64,000 nucleotides of DNA from Phyllobacterium zundukense (GTDB lineage Bacteria; Pseudomonadota; Alphaproteobacteria; Rhizobiales; Rhizobiaceae). Position numbers and translations under genes: made by a program. Positions 35,118 through 44,395 of the stretch are shown here, piece after piece. The stretch is taken from NCBI RefSeq assembly GCF_025452195.1, contig NZ_CP104969.1, positions 142,001-206,000 on the forward strand, given 5' to 3'. How positions within the stretch are numbered: position 1 is the first letter of the stretch; every line of letters begins with the position of its first letter. The notes beneath the pieces were generated by a model that did not search any database, was not told the origin of the DNA, and saw only the letters and a program-made list of their open reading frames with translations.

Positions 35118-35968
35118 CGGACATTGCCAGCCGCGTCCCCATCGGACGCAGCCGCTTCGGCGTGATGAACTATCTGGTTTGCCTCAAGGGTATTCTCATC
35201 CGTGAGGGCCTGCGCTATCTCAACCAGCGCGAACGTTTCATCTCGTCGCTGGTGCGGCCACTGCTGTGGCTGTTCATCTTTGCGGCAGGCTTCCGCCAGG
35301 TGCTCGGCGTTTCGATTATCCCGCCCTATCAGACCTATGTGCTGTACGAAGTCTATATCACGCCCGGCCTGTGCGGCATGATCCTTTTGTTCAGCGGCAT
35401 GCAATCATCTCTCTCCATGGTCTACGACCGGGAAATGGGCAATATGCGCACGCTTCTCGTCAGCCCGTTTCCACGCTGGTTCCTGCTGGTGTCGAAGCTT
35501 TTGGCCGGCGTCGCGGTGTCCATTATTCAGGTCTACGCCTTCTTGTTCATCGCCTGGTTCTGGGGCGTAAAGGCGCCGGCGTCCGGATATCTGCTGACGC
35601 TGCCGGCGCTGTTCCTGTCGGGCATGATGCTGGGTGCGCTTGGGATGCTATTGTCATCCCTGATCAAGCAGCTGGAAAACTTCGCCGGCATCATGAACTT
35701 CGTGATCTTCCCGATGTATTTTGCCTCATCTGCACTTTACCCGTTGTGGCGCGTGCAGGAGGCAAGTCCGCTGCTTTACAAGATCTGCCTGCTCAATCCG
35801 TTTACCTACGCGGTCGAACTGGTGCGCTTCGCTTTTTACGGACAGATCGAGTGGACCTCGCTGGCCGTCGTCTGCGGGTTCACCATCGTTTTCATTGCGG
35901 GCGCGATCATCGCCTACGACCCCTCGCGCGGTCTCGTCATCAAGAAACAAGAGGGAGGCAATAATTGA
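35114..35968 (+). CDS. ABC-2 type transporter permease, PQQ-system type
   Basis: A 284-residue inner-membrane protein with about six membrane segments and the ABC-2 core EMGNMRTLLVSPFPRWFLLVSK near residue 108. It pairs with the ATPase upstream (ATGA overlap). ABC-2 permeases export lipids, sugars or small molecules, or act in complex assembly. The cargo here is unknown; placement between PQQ genes suggests a link to periplasmic quinoprotein function. Confidence 0.85.
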   Translation: MTDIASRVPIGRSRFGVMNYLVCLKGILIREGLRYLNQRERFISSLVRPLLWLFIFAAGFRQVLGVSIIPPYQTYVLYEVYITPGLCGMILLFSGMQSSLSMVYDREMGNMRTLLVSPFPRWFLLVSKLLAGVAVSIIQVYAFLFIAWFWGVKAPASGYLLTLPALFLSGMMLGALGMLLSSLIKQLENFAGIMNFVIFPMYFASSALYPLWRVQEASPLLYKICLLNPFTYAVELVRFAFYGQIEWTSLAVVCGFTIVFIAGAIIAYDPSRGLVIKKQEGGNN

Positions 35969-36597
35969 AACGGTCAGAGGTATTCTTCGCGGCGTCGGCT
36001 GGTCTTCTCCTGTTATGTTCCGGCGGTGCTGCTCTTGCCGCGGCGAACAATGATCCGAGCTGGCCTTGCGTCCAGCGCAAGGTACCGGAACTTTCGATCG
36101 GTCAGGTGTGGAACGGCCCGGACATTCCGGAGGCGGCGAAAAACTGGGATAGCGATCCAAAAATCGATGATCTCGTTAGCGAAGTCGCGGCGCGGCGCAA
36201 CCCGCTCGACGCCGCACAAAAGCAGGTCGTAGAGTTTGCCGGGAGTCTGCCCAAGGAGCAGCTTAACGACAAGATGTTCATGCTGTTCCAGGGTGTATTC
36301 GACACCTTGAACCGCGAGCGTGAGCAGGTGATTTCTGGTATCTCACGCTACGCCGACAAGCAACGCGACATGGCGGCGGATCTGCGCAAGGAAGCCTCGA
36401 CGGTAGACGCGATGCGAGCCAAACCTGATCACGATCCGGAAGAACTGGACAGGTTGAATGAAAGGCTGACCTGGGAAACCCGCATATTCGAGGAGCGGGT
36501 CCAATCGCTGACCTATGTCTGCGAAGTGCCGACGATTATCGAGCAACGCCTGTACGGCCTGTCGAAGACAATCGAGCAAACGATCATCAAACCTTGA
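35965..36597 (+). CDS. Exported hypothetical protein, last gene of the PQQ-ABC operon
   Basis: A 210-residue protein with a signal peptide (to about residue 25), an N-terminal segment with WPCVQRKVPELSIGQVWNGP, and a long helical part (about residues 85-190) with coiled-coil character (EELDRLNERLTWETRIFEERV). Two cysteines (about 34 and 188) could form a disulfide. I do not recognise a named family. The start is TTG at 35965, six bases after gggagg and overlapping the permease stop, which argues for true co-translation. Confidence 0.65.
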   Translation: MKRSEVFFAASAGLLLLCSGGAALAAANNDPSWPCVQRKVPELSIGQVWNGPDIPEAAKNWDSDPKIDDLVSEVAARRNPLDAAQKQVVEFAGSLPKEQLNDKMFMLFQGVFDTLNREREQVISGISRYADKQRDMAADLRKEASTVDAMRAKPDHDPEELDRLNERLTWETRIFEERVQSLTYVCEVPTIIEQRLYGLSKTIEQTIIKP

Positions 36598-36619
36598 TTG
36601 CAGCCGCCGCAGAAGGGAT

Positions 36620-36767
36620 TGTGCGTGGTTCGACAAGCTCACCATGAGGGAGGTGGTGGATTGCAGTATAATCACCACCGGTACAGATCTGGATAATACC
36701 GATAGTACGGATCTAGGCTCCCTGCATCATCAGCATCCCTCATGGTGAGCTTGTCGAACCACGCACA
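36620..36767. repeat. Inverted repeat, perfect 32-bp arms
   Basis: Arms 36620-36651 and 36736-36767 are perfect inverted copies (core gttcgacaagctcaccatga). The 84-bp spacer has weaker internal symmetry. Similar gttcgacaagctcaccatga palindromes are known as dispersed repeats between genes of many alphaproteobacteria. It lies between convergent operons and probably ends transcription of both. No transposase. Confidence 0.75.
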
Positions 36768-36771
36768 GCAC

Positions 36772-37905
36772 CTATGCTGAAGTTGGGTCGAGTTCGACGG
36801 ATTTTCCAATCCTTCGATAGGTGAAGGCGTCTGGCGTCGTGTCGGCCGTCTTCGTGCTGATGGCCTCGTTGATGAGCGCGCCCATACGGGCATGCAGCGG
36901 GGATTTGATGCAGGCCGGGTCCGTAGCAGCCGCGTCGCCGGCGATTGCCATGGCCTGACAGCGGCAACCACCCCAATCGATCTCCTGACGCTCGCAGCTG
37001 CGGCATGGCTCCTGCATCCAGCTTGTTCCGCGAAACGCATTGAATGCGGACGATTCATGCCAGATTCGGCTGAGGCTCCAGTCGCCGAAACGCTCGAAAT
37101 GCAAAGACTTGATCGTGCCGGCCGCATGGCATGGAAGCACGGTACCATCGGGCGCTACCATGAAGGCATCGCGAGCCCAGCCGCCCATGCAGGGCTTCGG
37201 ATAGATGGCGAAATAATCAGGCGTGACGAAGTCTATCGTCATGATACCGCGCAGACGCTCCTGCGCTTCTTCGACAATCTGCACCTGCCGCTCGACCGCT
37301 TCGCGCTCCGGCATGAGCGCCTTGCGATTGAGCAGAGCCCAGCCCGCATATTGCACATTGGCGATTTCGAGCCGCTCGGCGCCAAGGGAGAGCGCGAGTT
37401 CGATGAAATCCGGTACTTCTTCCATGTTGTGGCGATGGATCGGCGCATTGATCGTCAAGGGCAGGCCCGCCGCGCGAACGCGGCGTGCCGTTTCGAGCTT
37501 CTTTTCATGGGCGCCGCGCGAATTGCCGATCTTCTCGGTGGTGGCAGCAAACGCACCCTGGAAACTCAGCTGGATATGATCAAGCCCGGCCTCGGCCCAG
37601 GCTTCAATTCGGCCATCAGCGATGCCAACGCCCGCCGTGATGAGATTGGTATAGACGCCCCGCCGCGCGAGACAGGCAATAAGCTCCCCGAGATCGGTAC
37701 GAAGCGTCGGTTCGCCGCCGGAAAGATGTACCTGCAGAACGCCGAGGTCCGCCGCCTGTTCGAACAGCGAAAGCCAGCCTGCCGTATCCATTTCCCGGTT
37801 GGCTTTCAACAGCTCGACCGGATTGGAGCAATAGGCACACTGCAACGGGCAGCGATGCGTCAATTCCGCCAGCATGCCGATCGGGGGTAGGACAGGTTCG
37901 TTCAT
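36772..37905 (-). CDS. pqqE: PqqA peptide cyclase (radical SAM)
   Basis: A 377-residue radical SAM enzyme with the cluster motif RCPLQCAYC (Cys19, 23, 26) and the C-terminal SPASM-type cysteines (CMGG near 245, then CRSCERQEIDWGGCRCQA near 305-322). It links the Glu and Tyr of PqqA, the first step of PQQ synthesis, with PqqD presenting the peptide. The start at 37905 is set by the ATGA overlap with pqqD. It is the last gene of the xox-pqq run. Confidence 0.94.
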   Translation of the reverse strand: MNEPVLPPIGMLAELTHRCPLQCAYCSNPVELLKANREMDTAGWLSLFEQAADLGVLQVHLSGGEPTLRTDLGELIACLARRGVYTNLITAGVGIADGRIEAWAEAGLDHIQLSFQGAFAATTEKIGNSRGAHEKKLETARRVRAAGLPLTINAPIHRHNMEEVPDFIELALSLGAERLEIANVQYAGWALLNRKALMPEREAVERQVQIVEEAQERLRGIMTIDFVTPDYFAIYPKPCMGGWARDAFMVAPDGTVLPCHAAGTIKSLHFERFGDWSLSRIWHESSAFNAFRGTSWMQEPCRSCERQEIDWGGCRCQAMAIAGDAAATDPACIKSPLHARMGALINEAISTKTADTTPDAFTYRRIGKSVELDPTSA

Positions 37906-38201
37906 AACGTCACCAGAAACTTGTCGGACCATTCCTGCAGAAAGCCGGTTACATCCGGCGCGATCTCGGCTTCATCCGCTGCATACTGGTCCGCCAGCAA
38001 TGCAATCATTTGCGCGACGCTGTGGCGCCCGTCACACAGCCTCAAAATATCGAGGCTCACTTCATTCGGCCAGAACACCCGTTCCGGCGACAGCAGCGCC
38101 CATGCCTCGCGCACCGTATCATACTGCAGCCGTGCATGAGACTTTAATATGGGTCGCGATTGCATGGAAACAACCGCACGGACACGGCTTGCCCCAGTCA
38201 T
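37902..38201 (-). CDS. pqqD: PQQ synthesis peptide chaperone
   Basis: A 99-residue protein of the PqqD winged-helix family: YDTVREAWALLSPERVFWPNE near residues 27-47, ILRLCDGRHSVAQMIALLADQY near 51-73. It binds PqqA and hands it to PqqE. It overlaps pqqE and pqqC by four bases each. The true start may be internal, since the first about 12 residues are not conserved in the family. Confidence 0.92.
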   Translation of the reverse strand: MTGASRVRAVVSMQSRPILKSHARLQYDTVREAWALLSPERVFWPNEVSLDILRLCDGRHSVAQMIALLADQYAADEAEIAPDVTGFLQEWSDKFLVTL

Positions 38202-38953
38202 GCCGCCTCCGGATCGAAAGCGCCGGGCGGGATATTGCCCTTTTCACCGTAAGCATGAGCTAACGCATCGAGCATTGCCCAGAGGATATCGCATTTGAAA
38301 ATGAGCGCGTCGATGACCGCCTGCTGTTTTTCCGGCGTATCGGCATGTTTCATCACATAGGCCAAGGCGAAATCGGAATCGCGTGACGCCTGTGTCGGCC
38401 GCTTGTCGAAATAGGCCAGGATATCCGGCGTCACATAATCATATTTCGCCAGCATGGCCGGAACGCGCTCGCCGATGATGACAGGCGAGAAAAGCTCTGT
38501 CAGAGATGAGGCCACGGCCTCAAGCAGCGTGCGGTTGGTGCAGAAGGAAAGGTAGGCGCCAACGGCAAATCGCGTGCCCGGCAGTGCCAGCTTTTCGCTT
38601 TTGACATCATCTGCATCGAGACCAAGACCCGTAGCAAGCTTCAACCAGCGCGCAATGCCACCGCTCCAGCCGTCGTCGCCATCGTGATCTTCGATCCGCT
38701 TGCGCCATTCGGCACGAAATTCGGGATCTTCGGCCCGGGCAATGATCATCGCGTCCTTGCGCGGAATGACCGACTGATAGCAATAGCGATTGAGCGCCCA
38801 AGCCTGCATCTGCCCCTTGGTCAGGGCCCCGCTGACCATCTGGTGATGATAGGGGTGGCGATTGTGATAGCGCTCCGCACCGACCTCGCGCAGAACTCTT
38901 TCCAGATCAGCTGGCGACAATCCGTCTCGCGCCGCATTGCCGAATTTGCTCAA
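38198..38953 (-). CDS. pqqC: Pyrroloquinoline-quinone synthase
   Basis: A 251-residue all-helical oxidase with blocks RYHNRHPYHHQMVSGALTKGQ near 29-49 and NRYCYQSVIPRKDA near 56, which include the substrate-binding His and Arg residues of PqqC. It catalyses the last ring closure and oxidation to PQQ with O2. It overlaps pqqB and pqqD by four bases. Confidence 0.95.
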   Translation of the reverse strand: MSKFGNAARDGLSPADLERVLREVGAERYHNRHPYHHQMVSGALTKGQMQAWALNRYCYQSVIPRKDAMIIARAEDPEFRAEWRKRIEDHDGDDGWSGGIARWLKLATGLGLDADDVKSEKLALPGTRFAVGAYLSFCTNRTLLEAVASSLTELFSPVIIGERVPAMLAKYDYVTPDILAYFDKRPTQASRDSDFALAYVMKHADTPEKQQAVIDALIFKCDILWAMLDALAHAYGEKGNIPPGAFDPEAA

Positions 38954-39888
38954 AGCCTGACCTCCATGCCATCAAATGCTATTTTCCAGCCCGCGGCGAC
39001 AACGGCCGCATGTTCAGGCGATGCCGCGTCGAGAATGGGGTTGGTATTGTTGATGTGCACATAGATCCGCTTCCTGATGCCAAGATCCGCCAGGGCCGCC
39101 AGCGAACCACCCTCGCCCGAAATGTACATATGACCCATGCGCGCGCCGGTTTTTGTGCCCACTCCTGCCGCGATCATCTCGTCATCGGTATAGACGGTGC
39201 CATCGAAGAACAGGCATTCGGCAGCTGACAGCCGCTCTCGAAGGGGGGCGTCGATACCGGCGCAGCCCGGAATGTAAAAGGCCGTCGTCGCACCATCACC
39301 CGATGCGATGCGCAGGCCGATCGTATCGCCTGTCATCGTGCCAAACCCCTCACTCGCCTTGGATTTATCTTCGAGGAACAGCGCAACCTTACCCGGCACA
39401 GCAAAAGTTTCGACGGTTATGCCGACGCGATTTCCTTGGGCATCAAGAATATCCGTGCTCTCGCCCAAGGGGAGTTCGCGCCTTTCGACGATTTCCCGAT
39501 CAAGGACGTTGAAAATCGAATTGGATTCGAGCACGTCGAGAACCCGCCCTGTCGCATAAATCGCGAAGGGTTCGCGCTCACGCAGGCTGAGCAGCCCGGC
39601 GATATGATCGACATCGGCATTGGTCAGGATGACGGCGCGGATGGGCGTCGAGCGCAACGGTCCATCGGCCCGCGGCTGCAATTCAGGTGTGACGGCAATC
39701 TGCTGGCGAATGTCAGGCGACGCGTTGAACAAAACCCAATCACGCCCGTTCGCGCTGGCGGCGAGACTCGATTGGGTTCTCGCACGGAAATTGGCTTCGC
39801 CATTCCGTGCTCCACGGCTCAATCGATAATTGCAATTCCACTGGGGAAACCCGCCTCCTGCTGCGGAGCCGATGACTGTCAATCGCAT
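38950..39888 (-). CDS. pqqB: PQQ synthesis metallo-hydroxylase/lactamase-fold protein
   Basis: A 312-residue metallo-beta-lactamase-fold protein. It begins LTVIGSAAGGGFPQWNC and has the metal motif LTNADVDHIAGLL near residues 90-102, as in PqqB, which hydroxylates the peptide-derived intermediate. The start at 39888 is where homology begins. A 100-bp gap with a hairpin separates it from pqqA, as is usual for differential expression. Confidence 0.93.
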   Translation of the reverse strand: MRLTVIGSAAGGGFPQWNCNYRLSRGARNGEANFRARTQSSLAASANGRDWVLFNASPDIRQQIAVTPELQPRADGPLRSTPIRAVILTNADVDHIAGLLSLREREPFAIYATGRVLDVLESNSIFNVLDREIVERRELPLGESTDILDAQGNRVGITVETFAVPGKVALFLEDKSKASEGFGTMTGDTIGLRIASGDGATTAFYIPGCAGIDAPLRERLSAAECLFFDGTVYTDDEMIAAGVGTKTGARMGHMYISGEGGSLAALADLGIRKRIYVHINNTNPILDAASPEHAAVVAAGWKIAFDGMEVRL

Positions 39889-39947
39889 GCGGGCACAAAC
39901 CCTCTCCTTCCGGAAACCAGGTTCCGGCCGAACAACCACAAGGTGCC

Positions 39948-39974
39948 GCCCTACGCGATCAGATCGCGCAGGGC
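39948..39974 (-). terminator. Intercistronic hairpin between pqqA and pqqB
   Basis: Stem gccct-cgcgat (one mismatch) pairs with atcgcg-agggc around a 3-base loop, 13 bases after the pqqA stop. No U-run follows, so it more likely stabilises the pqqA message or partly attenuates pqqB-E than stops transcription fully. Confidence 0.5.
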
Positions 39975-39987
39975 GATGGGTCAGATC

Positions 39988-40083
39988 TTACTTTTTTGCC
40001 TTGAGTTCTGCAGGCAGGTAACGTGAAAGTTCCATACCGGCAGCAACCTGACACATGGTAGGTTTTGTCCATGTTTTCTTCAT
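39988..40083 (-). CDS. pqqA: PQQ precursor peptide PqqA
   Basis: A 31-residue peptide, start complementary to 40081-40083 after a perfect aaggagg. It reads MKKTWTKPTMCQVAAGMELS and then RYLPAELKAKK. The Glu18-x-x-x-Tyr22 pair is the conserved PQQ backbone source, cross-linked by PqqE. It lies between the rhodanese gene and pqqB in the same direction. Confidence 0.95.
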   Translation of the reverse strand: MKKTWTKPTMCQVAAGMELSRYLPAELKAKK

Positions 40084-40101
40084 GCTTTCCTCCTTCTGCT
40101 T

Positions 40102-40122
40102 AAAGATCAAAGATTGATCTTT
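40102..40122. promoter_or_regulatory. 9-3-9 palindrome upstream of pqqA
   Basis: Arms aaagatcaa and ttgatcttt flank aga, just upstream of the pqqA ribosome site and after the rhodanese gene. It may be an operator or a leader/terminator hairpin giving pqqA its own expression level. Confidence 0.45.
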
Positions 40123-40158
40123 CTCCTTATCATACGCCTTTATGGCGCAAGATTGAAA

Positions 40159-40722
40159 TTAAAAGGGCTCATTTTTCTGTGTTGGCTGCTTCGCCGCGGT
40201 CCAGCCATCCGTGCCGAGAGGATACCAAAGTACCGATTTGTATCCCCACTCGACAGCTCGTTTGGCTGCATTCCATGACATCCAGCAGTTCGCCATACAG
40301 TAAAAAAGCACCTTTCGTTTCGTGTCGTCGCCCAACCGAGATTTCAGCCCCTTGCGAAAATAGGCTTCCGTCTCCTTGTTTATGATTCCGTAGCCCACAT
40401 TTGCGAGCCATATGCTCCCGGGAATATCTTCCCGGACTTTTTCCCTCCAGATGGTCCCGGCCGGAAGATTTGCCGGCTTGGGATCACGAGGAAGGACATC
40501 GACGAACACCGCCGATTTGTCTTTCCACAGGGCGATGGTTTCCTCGGTGGTGACCACCTTTGCCCCCTTCAAAGTGGCGGGAACCGGCGCCCTGTAATTT
40601 TCGGTCCTGTAGTCCGTCGGCTCCGGCGCCGTTTCACCCGCGAAAGCCGTCGTCACCAGTACGGTAAGTAAAACGGCCAACGCGCAGGAACAGTTCCGCA
40701 CCGGTTTTTCACCTCGCTTCAT
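40159..40722 (-). CDS. PQQ-linked exported rhodanese-like protein with CxxxCW motif
   Basis: A 187-residue exported protein: signal peptide to about residue 28, then a rhodanese-like domain with the active loop FYCMANCWMSWNAAKRA near residues 140-156. The Cys-x3-Cys-Trp motif replaces the usual rhodanese loop and marks a family tied to PQQ-dependent catabolism. It may carry persulfide or handle disulfides in the periplasm; the substrate is unknown. It lies in the xox-pqq run, 12 bases after xoxJ. Confidence 0.83.
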   Translation of the reverse strand: MKRGEKPVRNCSCALAVLLTVLVTTAFAGETAPEPTDYRTENYRAPVPATLKGAKVVTTEETIALWKDKSAVFVDVLPRDPKPANLPAGTIWREKVREDIPGSIWLANVGYGIINKETEAYFRKGLKSRLGDDTKRKVLFYCMANCWMSWNAAKRAVEWGYKSVLWYPLGTDGWTAAKQPTQKNEPF

Positions 40723-40734
40723 CCACCCACCACG

Positions 40735-41598
40735 CTACTGCGTGATCAGCTTGTTATTCTCGTCGACCAACGGCACCTGGAAATTGAGCAGGATCTTGTT
40801 GATCTCGCTCTGGTTCTCCCGGATCACCTTGTTCAATGTGCGCTTCCACTCCTGATCGGATGGGCGCACACCCATCGTGATCCGGTATGCCATATGCCCG
40901 GTCTTTTCCTTGACCAGGGGAATCACCGTCAGGTTGGGATCGATCTCCTTGGCATAATAACCTGCCATCGGCCCCCAAAGGATCGCAACGTCGATCACAC
41001 CACTTTCGAGTTCCTTGATCATGACCTCCGCCATCGAAGGCGCGAGCCTTGTATCGACCATCAGGGGATAGGGATGAACGTTTTTCATATAGCCGACCTT
41101 GGCGAGATTGGCAGACGGCGGGGTTCCGGCAACAACGCCTATTTTCTTGTTCGCCAATTTGCTGTCCTCGATTGTATCCACACCATCGAGGCCGCTGTCC
41201 TTCTTGTAGATCATCACATAGGTCGAGCGATAATAGGCATTGGTATTCTGGACGAGTTCGTCGCCCTGCGCGTATCCCATGATGATGTCGCAGCGATTGG
41301 CCCGCAGCGTGCTGCGGACGAAGCCTGTCGCCATCGGGAACCACGTATATGCCACCGATTTACGCCCGGTCTTCGCAGCCACGAGCTCAGCCAGCTTGTT
41401 TTCGAACCCCTTGCCGCTCTCATCGGAGAACGGCATGTTGGATGGATCCGAGCAAACACGCAGGACGTCAGGATCGACCAGTTCGCCCGAGGCTCCAAGA
41501 CCCGCACCTTGGGCCAGGACCCCGGACGGCACGGCAAGTGCCGCCGCCATGACGCCGCCGGCAATCCATCTCGTCAGGGGTATCGCATATCGCATCAT
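40735..41598 (-). CDS. xoxJ: XoxJ: periplasmic binding protein-like partner of XoxF
   Basis: A 287-residue exported protein of the extracellular solute-binding family 3 fold: signal peptide ending VLAQG, then DVLRVCSDPSNMPFSDESGKG, typical of XoxJ/MxaJ. These proteins have a large cleft but are thought to activate or mature the dehydrogenase rather than carry solutes. The ATG directly follows the xoxG stop codon (an ATG three bases on is an alternative), so the genes are coupled. Confidence 0.9.
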   Translation of the reverse strand: MMRYAIPLTRWIAGGVMAAALAVPSGVLAQGAGLGASGELVDPDVLRVCSDPSNMPFSDESGKGFENKLAELVAAKTGRKSVAYTWFPMATGFVRSTLRANRCDIIMGYAQGDELVQNTNAYYRSTYVMIYKKDSGLDGVDTIEDSKLANKKIGVVAGTPPSANLAKVGYMKNVHPYPLMVDTRLAPSMAEVMIKELESGVIDVAILWGPMAGYYAKEIDPNLTVIPLVKEKTGHMAYRITMGVRPSDQEWKRTLNKVIRENQSEINKILLNFQVPLVDENNKLITQ

Positions 41599-42123
41599 TT
41601 ACCCACCCATACAGGAGGCTTCCGCCTCTTTGGCTGCAGGCGGTTTGTCCGCATGCTTTGCAGGACGCCCGCGAGGCAGATCGCCGACGGCCCGGGCACG
41701 CAGATAAACGTAGAGGTCGTCCATATAGCAGTAGACGTTCTTGTTGTTGCCAAAAGCCGGCATGACGTTTTCCTTGCCAGCGCTGAGGTTTTTGCGCCCT
41801 TCGGCAACTATCGACAGGAACTCCGCATAGGGCATCGTCTTCAGCGAGTTTGCCAAAGCCGGCGCGAAGGAAGAACCTGCACCATCCGCGCCGTGGCAGA
41901 CAAAACAATCTGAATTGAACCGGCGAAACCCGCTATAGGTGTACCAGTCGACCGTACCATCCTCGTCAATCTTGAAGGTGGGATTCCCGTCCTTATCGGC
42001 ATATTTGCCGTTTTCGTCGGAGGCAACAGCTGCTGCGGCTTTGTCATCGGCGTAAGCGCTGCCGGGGCCCGCTACAAGCGCAAGACCGGCAGTGACGGCA
42101 AGCAATGTCATTCGAATAGGCAT
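41599..42123 (-). CDS. xoxG: XoxG: cytochrome c electron acceptor of XoxF
   Basis: A 174-residue exported c-type cytochrome: signal peptide ending GSAYA, one haem motif CFVCH at about residues 77-81, and axial-ligand region NVMPAFGNN with Met near 120. The tail is Pro/Lys/Ala-rich and has a Cys near the end. It takes electrons from lanthanide methanol dehydrogenase in the periplasm. Start at 42123 follows gcgagg. A hairpin separates it from xoxF. Confidence 0.92.
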   Translation of the reverse strand: MPIRMTLLAVTAGLALVAGPGSAYADDKAAAAVASDENGKYADKDGNPTFKIDEDGTVDWYTYSGFRRFNSDCFVCHGADGAGSSFAPALANSLKTMPYAEFLSIVAEGRKNLSAGKENVMPAFGNNKNVYCYMDDLYVYLRARAVGDLPRGRPAKHADKPPAAKEAEASCMGG

Positions 42124-42217
42124 ACAAGAACCTCGCATTCAACTCGTCAATTCGGCTCGGCACCTTGCGGCGCCGCCTGGACGGTTGTTTGATCATCGAT
42201 ATGGGTCAGGTGACACG

Positions 42218-42248
42218 GGGGGCCCGGCCTGGTTGAAACCGGGCTCCC
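42218..42248 (-). terminator. Intercistronic hairpin between xoxF and xoxG
   Basis: A stem of about 10 bp (42218-42227 with 42239-42248, one wobble) with an 11-base loop, 50 bases after the xoxF stop. It lacks a U-run. It may stabilise the xoxF message or reduce read-through into xoxGJ, matching the much higher need for XoxF. Confidence 0.5.
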
Positions 42249-42298
42249 ATTATTCAAAGCCTGCATCCGCGGGCTCACTGTGTCAGCTTCGTTCCCGA

Positions 42299-44128
42299 TT
42301 ACTCAGGAACAGCGAAAACGGTCAACTGACCGCCCAAGGCCGTGTAGTCGGAGAGCGCAGCATAACCGCCCACCGCACCGAGGCCTTCATTCGGCTTCGT
42401 CAAGCCGGCGGCAAGACCGATACCAGCCCATCCGCCAACACCGGACAGAACGGCAACATATTGTTTGCCCTTATGTTCGTATGTGGTGACGTTACCGATG
42501 ATGCCGGACGGAGTCTTGAACTTGTAAAGTTCCTTGCCGTCCTTATCGACCGCCTTCAGATAGCCTTCAAGCGTTCCGTAGAAGACGACATCGCCATCGG
42601 TGGCCAAAGCGCCTGACCAGACCGAGAACTGCTCGGGTTTGGACCAGACGATCTCACCCTTTGCCGCATCCCATGCGATGAAGTTACCCATGCCGCCATG
42701 GCTGTTCGGAGCTGGATACATGGACAGTGTCGCGCCGACGTAAGGCTGACCGGCGGTGTAACTGACCTTATAGGGCTCGTAGTCCATGCAGACGTGGTTT
42801 GTTGGAACATAGAAGAGCTTGGTCTTTGGCGAATAAGCGGCCGGCTGCTGATCTTTCGTACCAAGAGCTGCCGGGCAGATACCCGTGGTGTTGACGTCTT
42901 CGCCTTGTACCTGCGTCGAGTATTTGTCCACGACCTTCGGGCGGCCGTAGGTCTTGCTATCCTTGTCCATGTCGACTTCCGTCGCCCAGTTCACTGCCGG
43001 ATCGTATTTCTTTGCGACCAGAAGTTCACCGGTTGCACGATCCATCGTATAGGCAAAGCCGTTGCGATCGAAGTGCACGAGGACATCACGCGGCTTGCCA
43101 TCGACCTCGATGCCATCCGCAAGGATCATTTCGTTGATACCGTCATAATCCCACTCGTCATGCGGGGTCATCTGGTAGAGCCATTTCGCCATGCCTGTAT
43201 CGGCATCGCGGGCCATGATGGTCATGGACCACTTGTTGTCACCGGGACGCTGACTTGGGTTCCAGGTGGATGGATTGCCGGTACCGTAGTAGATCAGGTT
43301 CAGCTTGGGATCGTACGAATACCAACCCCACGTCGTTCCACCACCGGTTTTCCACTGGTCACCTTCCCAGGTGTTGGTGCCCGAGTCTTTTCCGACTGGC
43401 TTGCCGAGCTGGGTGGTCTTTTCCGGATCGATCAAGGTTTCCTTGTCGGAACCCATCGACCAGGCACGCCAGGCCTGCTTGCCATCCTTCATGTCATAAG
43501 CCGTCAACGCACCGCGAACACCAAATTCACCACCGGAAATACCGACGATGACCTTGTCTTTCACGACCATTGGCGCGGATGTTCCGGATTCGCCCTTGCT
43601 GCCATCTGACGCCTCGGCGTTTTTCACGGACCAGACCGGTTTACCTGTCTTTGCATCGAGGGCAACGAGCGTTGTATCGGCCTGATAGAGGAATATCTTG
43701 CCGTCGCCATAAGCTACGCCGCGATTAACGGTGTCGCAGCACATGATAGGAATGACGTTTGCGTCCTGCTTGGGTTCATACTTCCAGAGGATTTTGCCAT
43801 CATTGTTCAGGTCAAGCGCAAAGACGGTGTTCGGAAAAGGCGCATGAACATACATCACATCGCCGACGATGAGCGGGCCTCCTTCATGGCCGCGCAGCAC
43901 ACCGGTCGAAAACGTCCAGGCGACCTGAAGGTTTTTGACATTGTCCGCAGTGATTTTATTGAGTTTTGAGTATCGCGTATTAGCGTAATCGCCGGTCTGG
44001 ATAGCCCAGTTCTTCGAATCAGAAATCAGACCCTGAAGATCGTCATTGGCCAGAGCACCCCCCGCCAATGAGAACGTCATGGCCGTTGTAGCCAATGCAA
44101 TTCCAATTAAATTTCTGTGTACACGCAT
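42299..44128 (-). CDS. xoxF: Lanthanide-dependent PQQ methanol dehydrogenase
   Basis: A 609-residue eight-bladed quinoprotein with signal peptide (ending GGALA). Key residues are visible: the vicinal disulfide Cys130-Cys131 over PQQ, metal ligands Glu201 (ISGGEFG) and Asn285 ([10 protein letters not shown]), the catalytic Asp327 and the extra Asp329 (WDYDG). Asp329 marks lanthanide enzymes; calcium MxaF has Ala there. It oxidises methanol to formaldehyde (or further) in the periplasm, passing electrons to XoxG. It heads the long run to pqqE. No mxaF is in the window. Confidence 0.96.
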   Translation of the reverse strand: MRVHRNLIGIALATTAMTFSLAGGALANDDLQGLISDSKNWAIQTGDYANTRYSKLNKITADNVKNLQVAWTFSTGVLRGHEGGPLIVGDVMYVHAPFPNTVFALDLNNDGKILWKYEPKQDANVIPIMCCDTVNRGVAYGDGKIFLYQADTTLVALDAKTGKPVWSVKNAEASDGSKGESGTSAPMVVKDKVIVGISGGEFGVRGALTAYDMKDGKQAWRAWSMGSDKETLIDPEKTTQLGKPVGKDSGTNTWEGDQWKTGGGTTWGWYSYDPKLNLIYYGTGNPSTWNPSQRPGDNKWSMTIMARDADTGMAKWLYQMTPHDEWDYDGINEMILADGIEVDGKPRDVLVHFDRNGFAYTMDRATGELLVAKKYDPAVNWATEVDMDKDSKTYGRPKVVDKYSTQVQGEDVNTTGICPAALGTKDQQPAAYSPKTKLFYVPTNHVCMDYEPYKVSYTAGQPYVGATLSMYPAPNSHGGMGNFIAWDAAKGEIVWSKPEQFSVWSGALATDGDVVFYGTLEGYLKAVDKDGKELYKFKTPSGIIGNVTTYEHKGKQYVAVLSGVGGWAGIGLAAGLTKPNEGLGAVGGYAALSDYTALGGQLTVFAVPE

Positions 44129-44395
44129 TTTGAGTCCTCCCTAAGTTCACATTTATGAACCATCGGACGAAGCCGTTTTTCAGTGCGGGTTCGCTCCATT
44201 AGCTCACGCAAATGGGGAAGTATTTCCGGCAGCGTGTCACGACAAAGCCAGGCGCGCAGAGGGCACCGTTACTGCCCACCTCGCTTGGCCTACGAAGACT
44301 GTCACCACTCCCTTGACGGCAACGTCCTTGAAGCCGGAAACAAGTTGACGATAGGAGAAAGAATTGCATTAGGCAAGCGGGATTATCAAATTATA

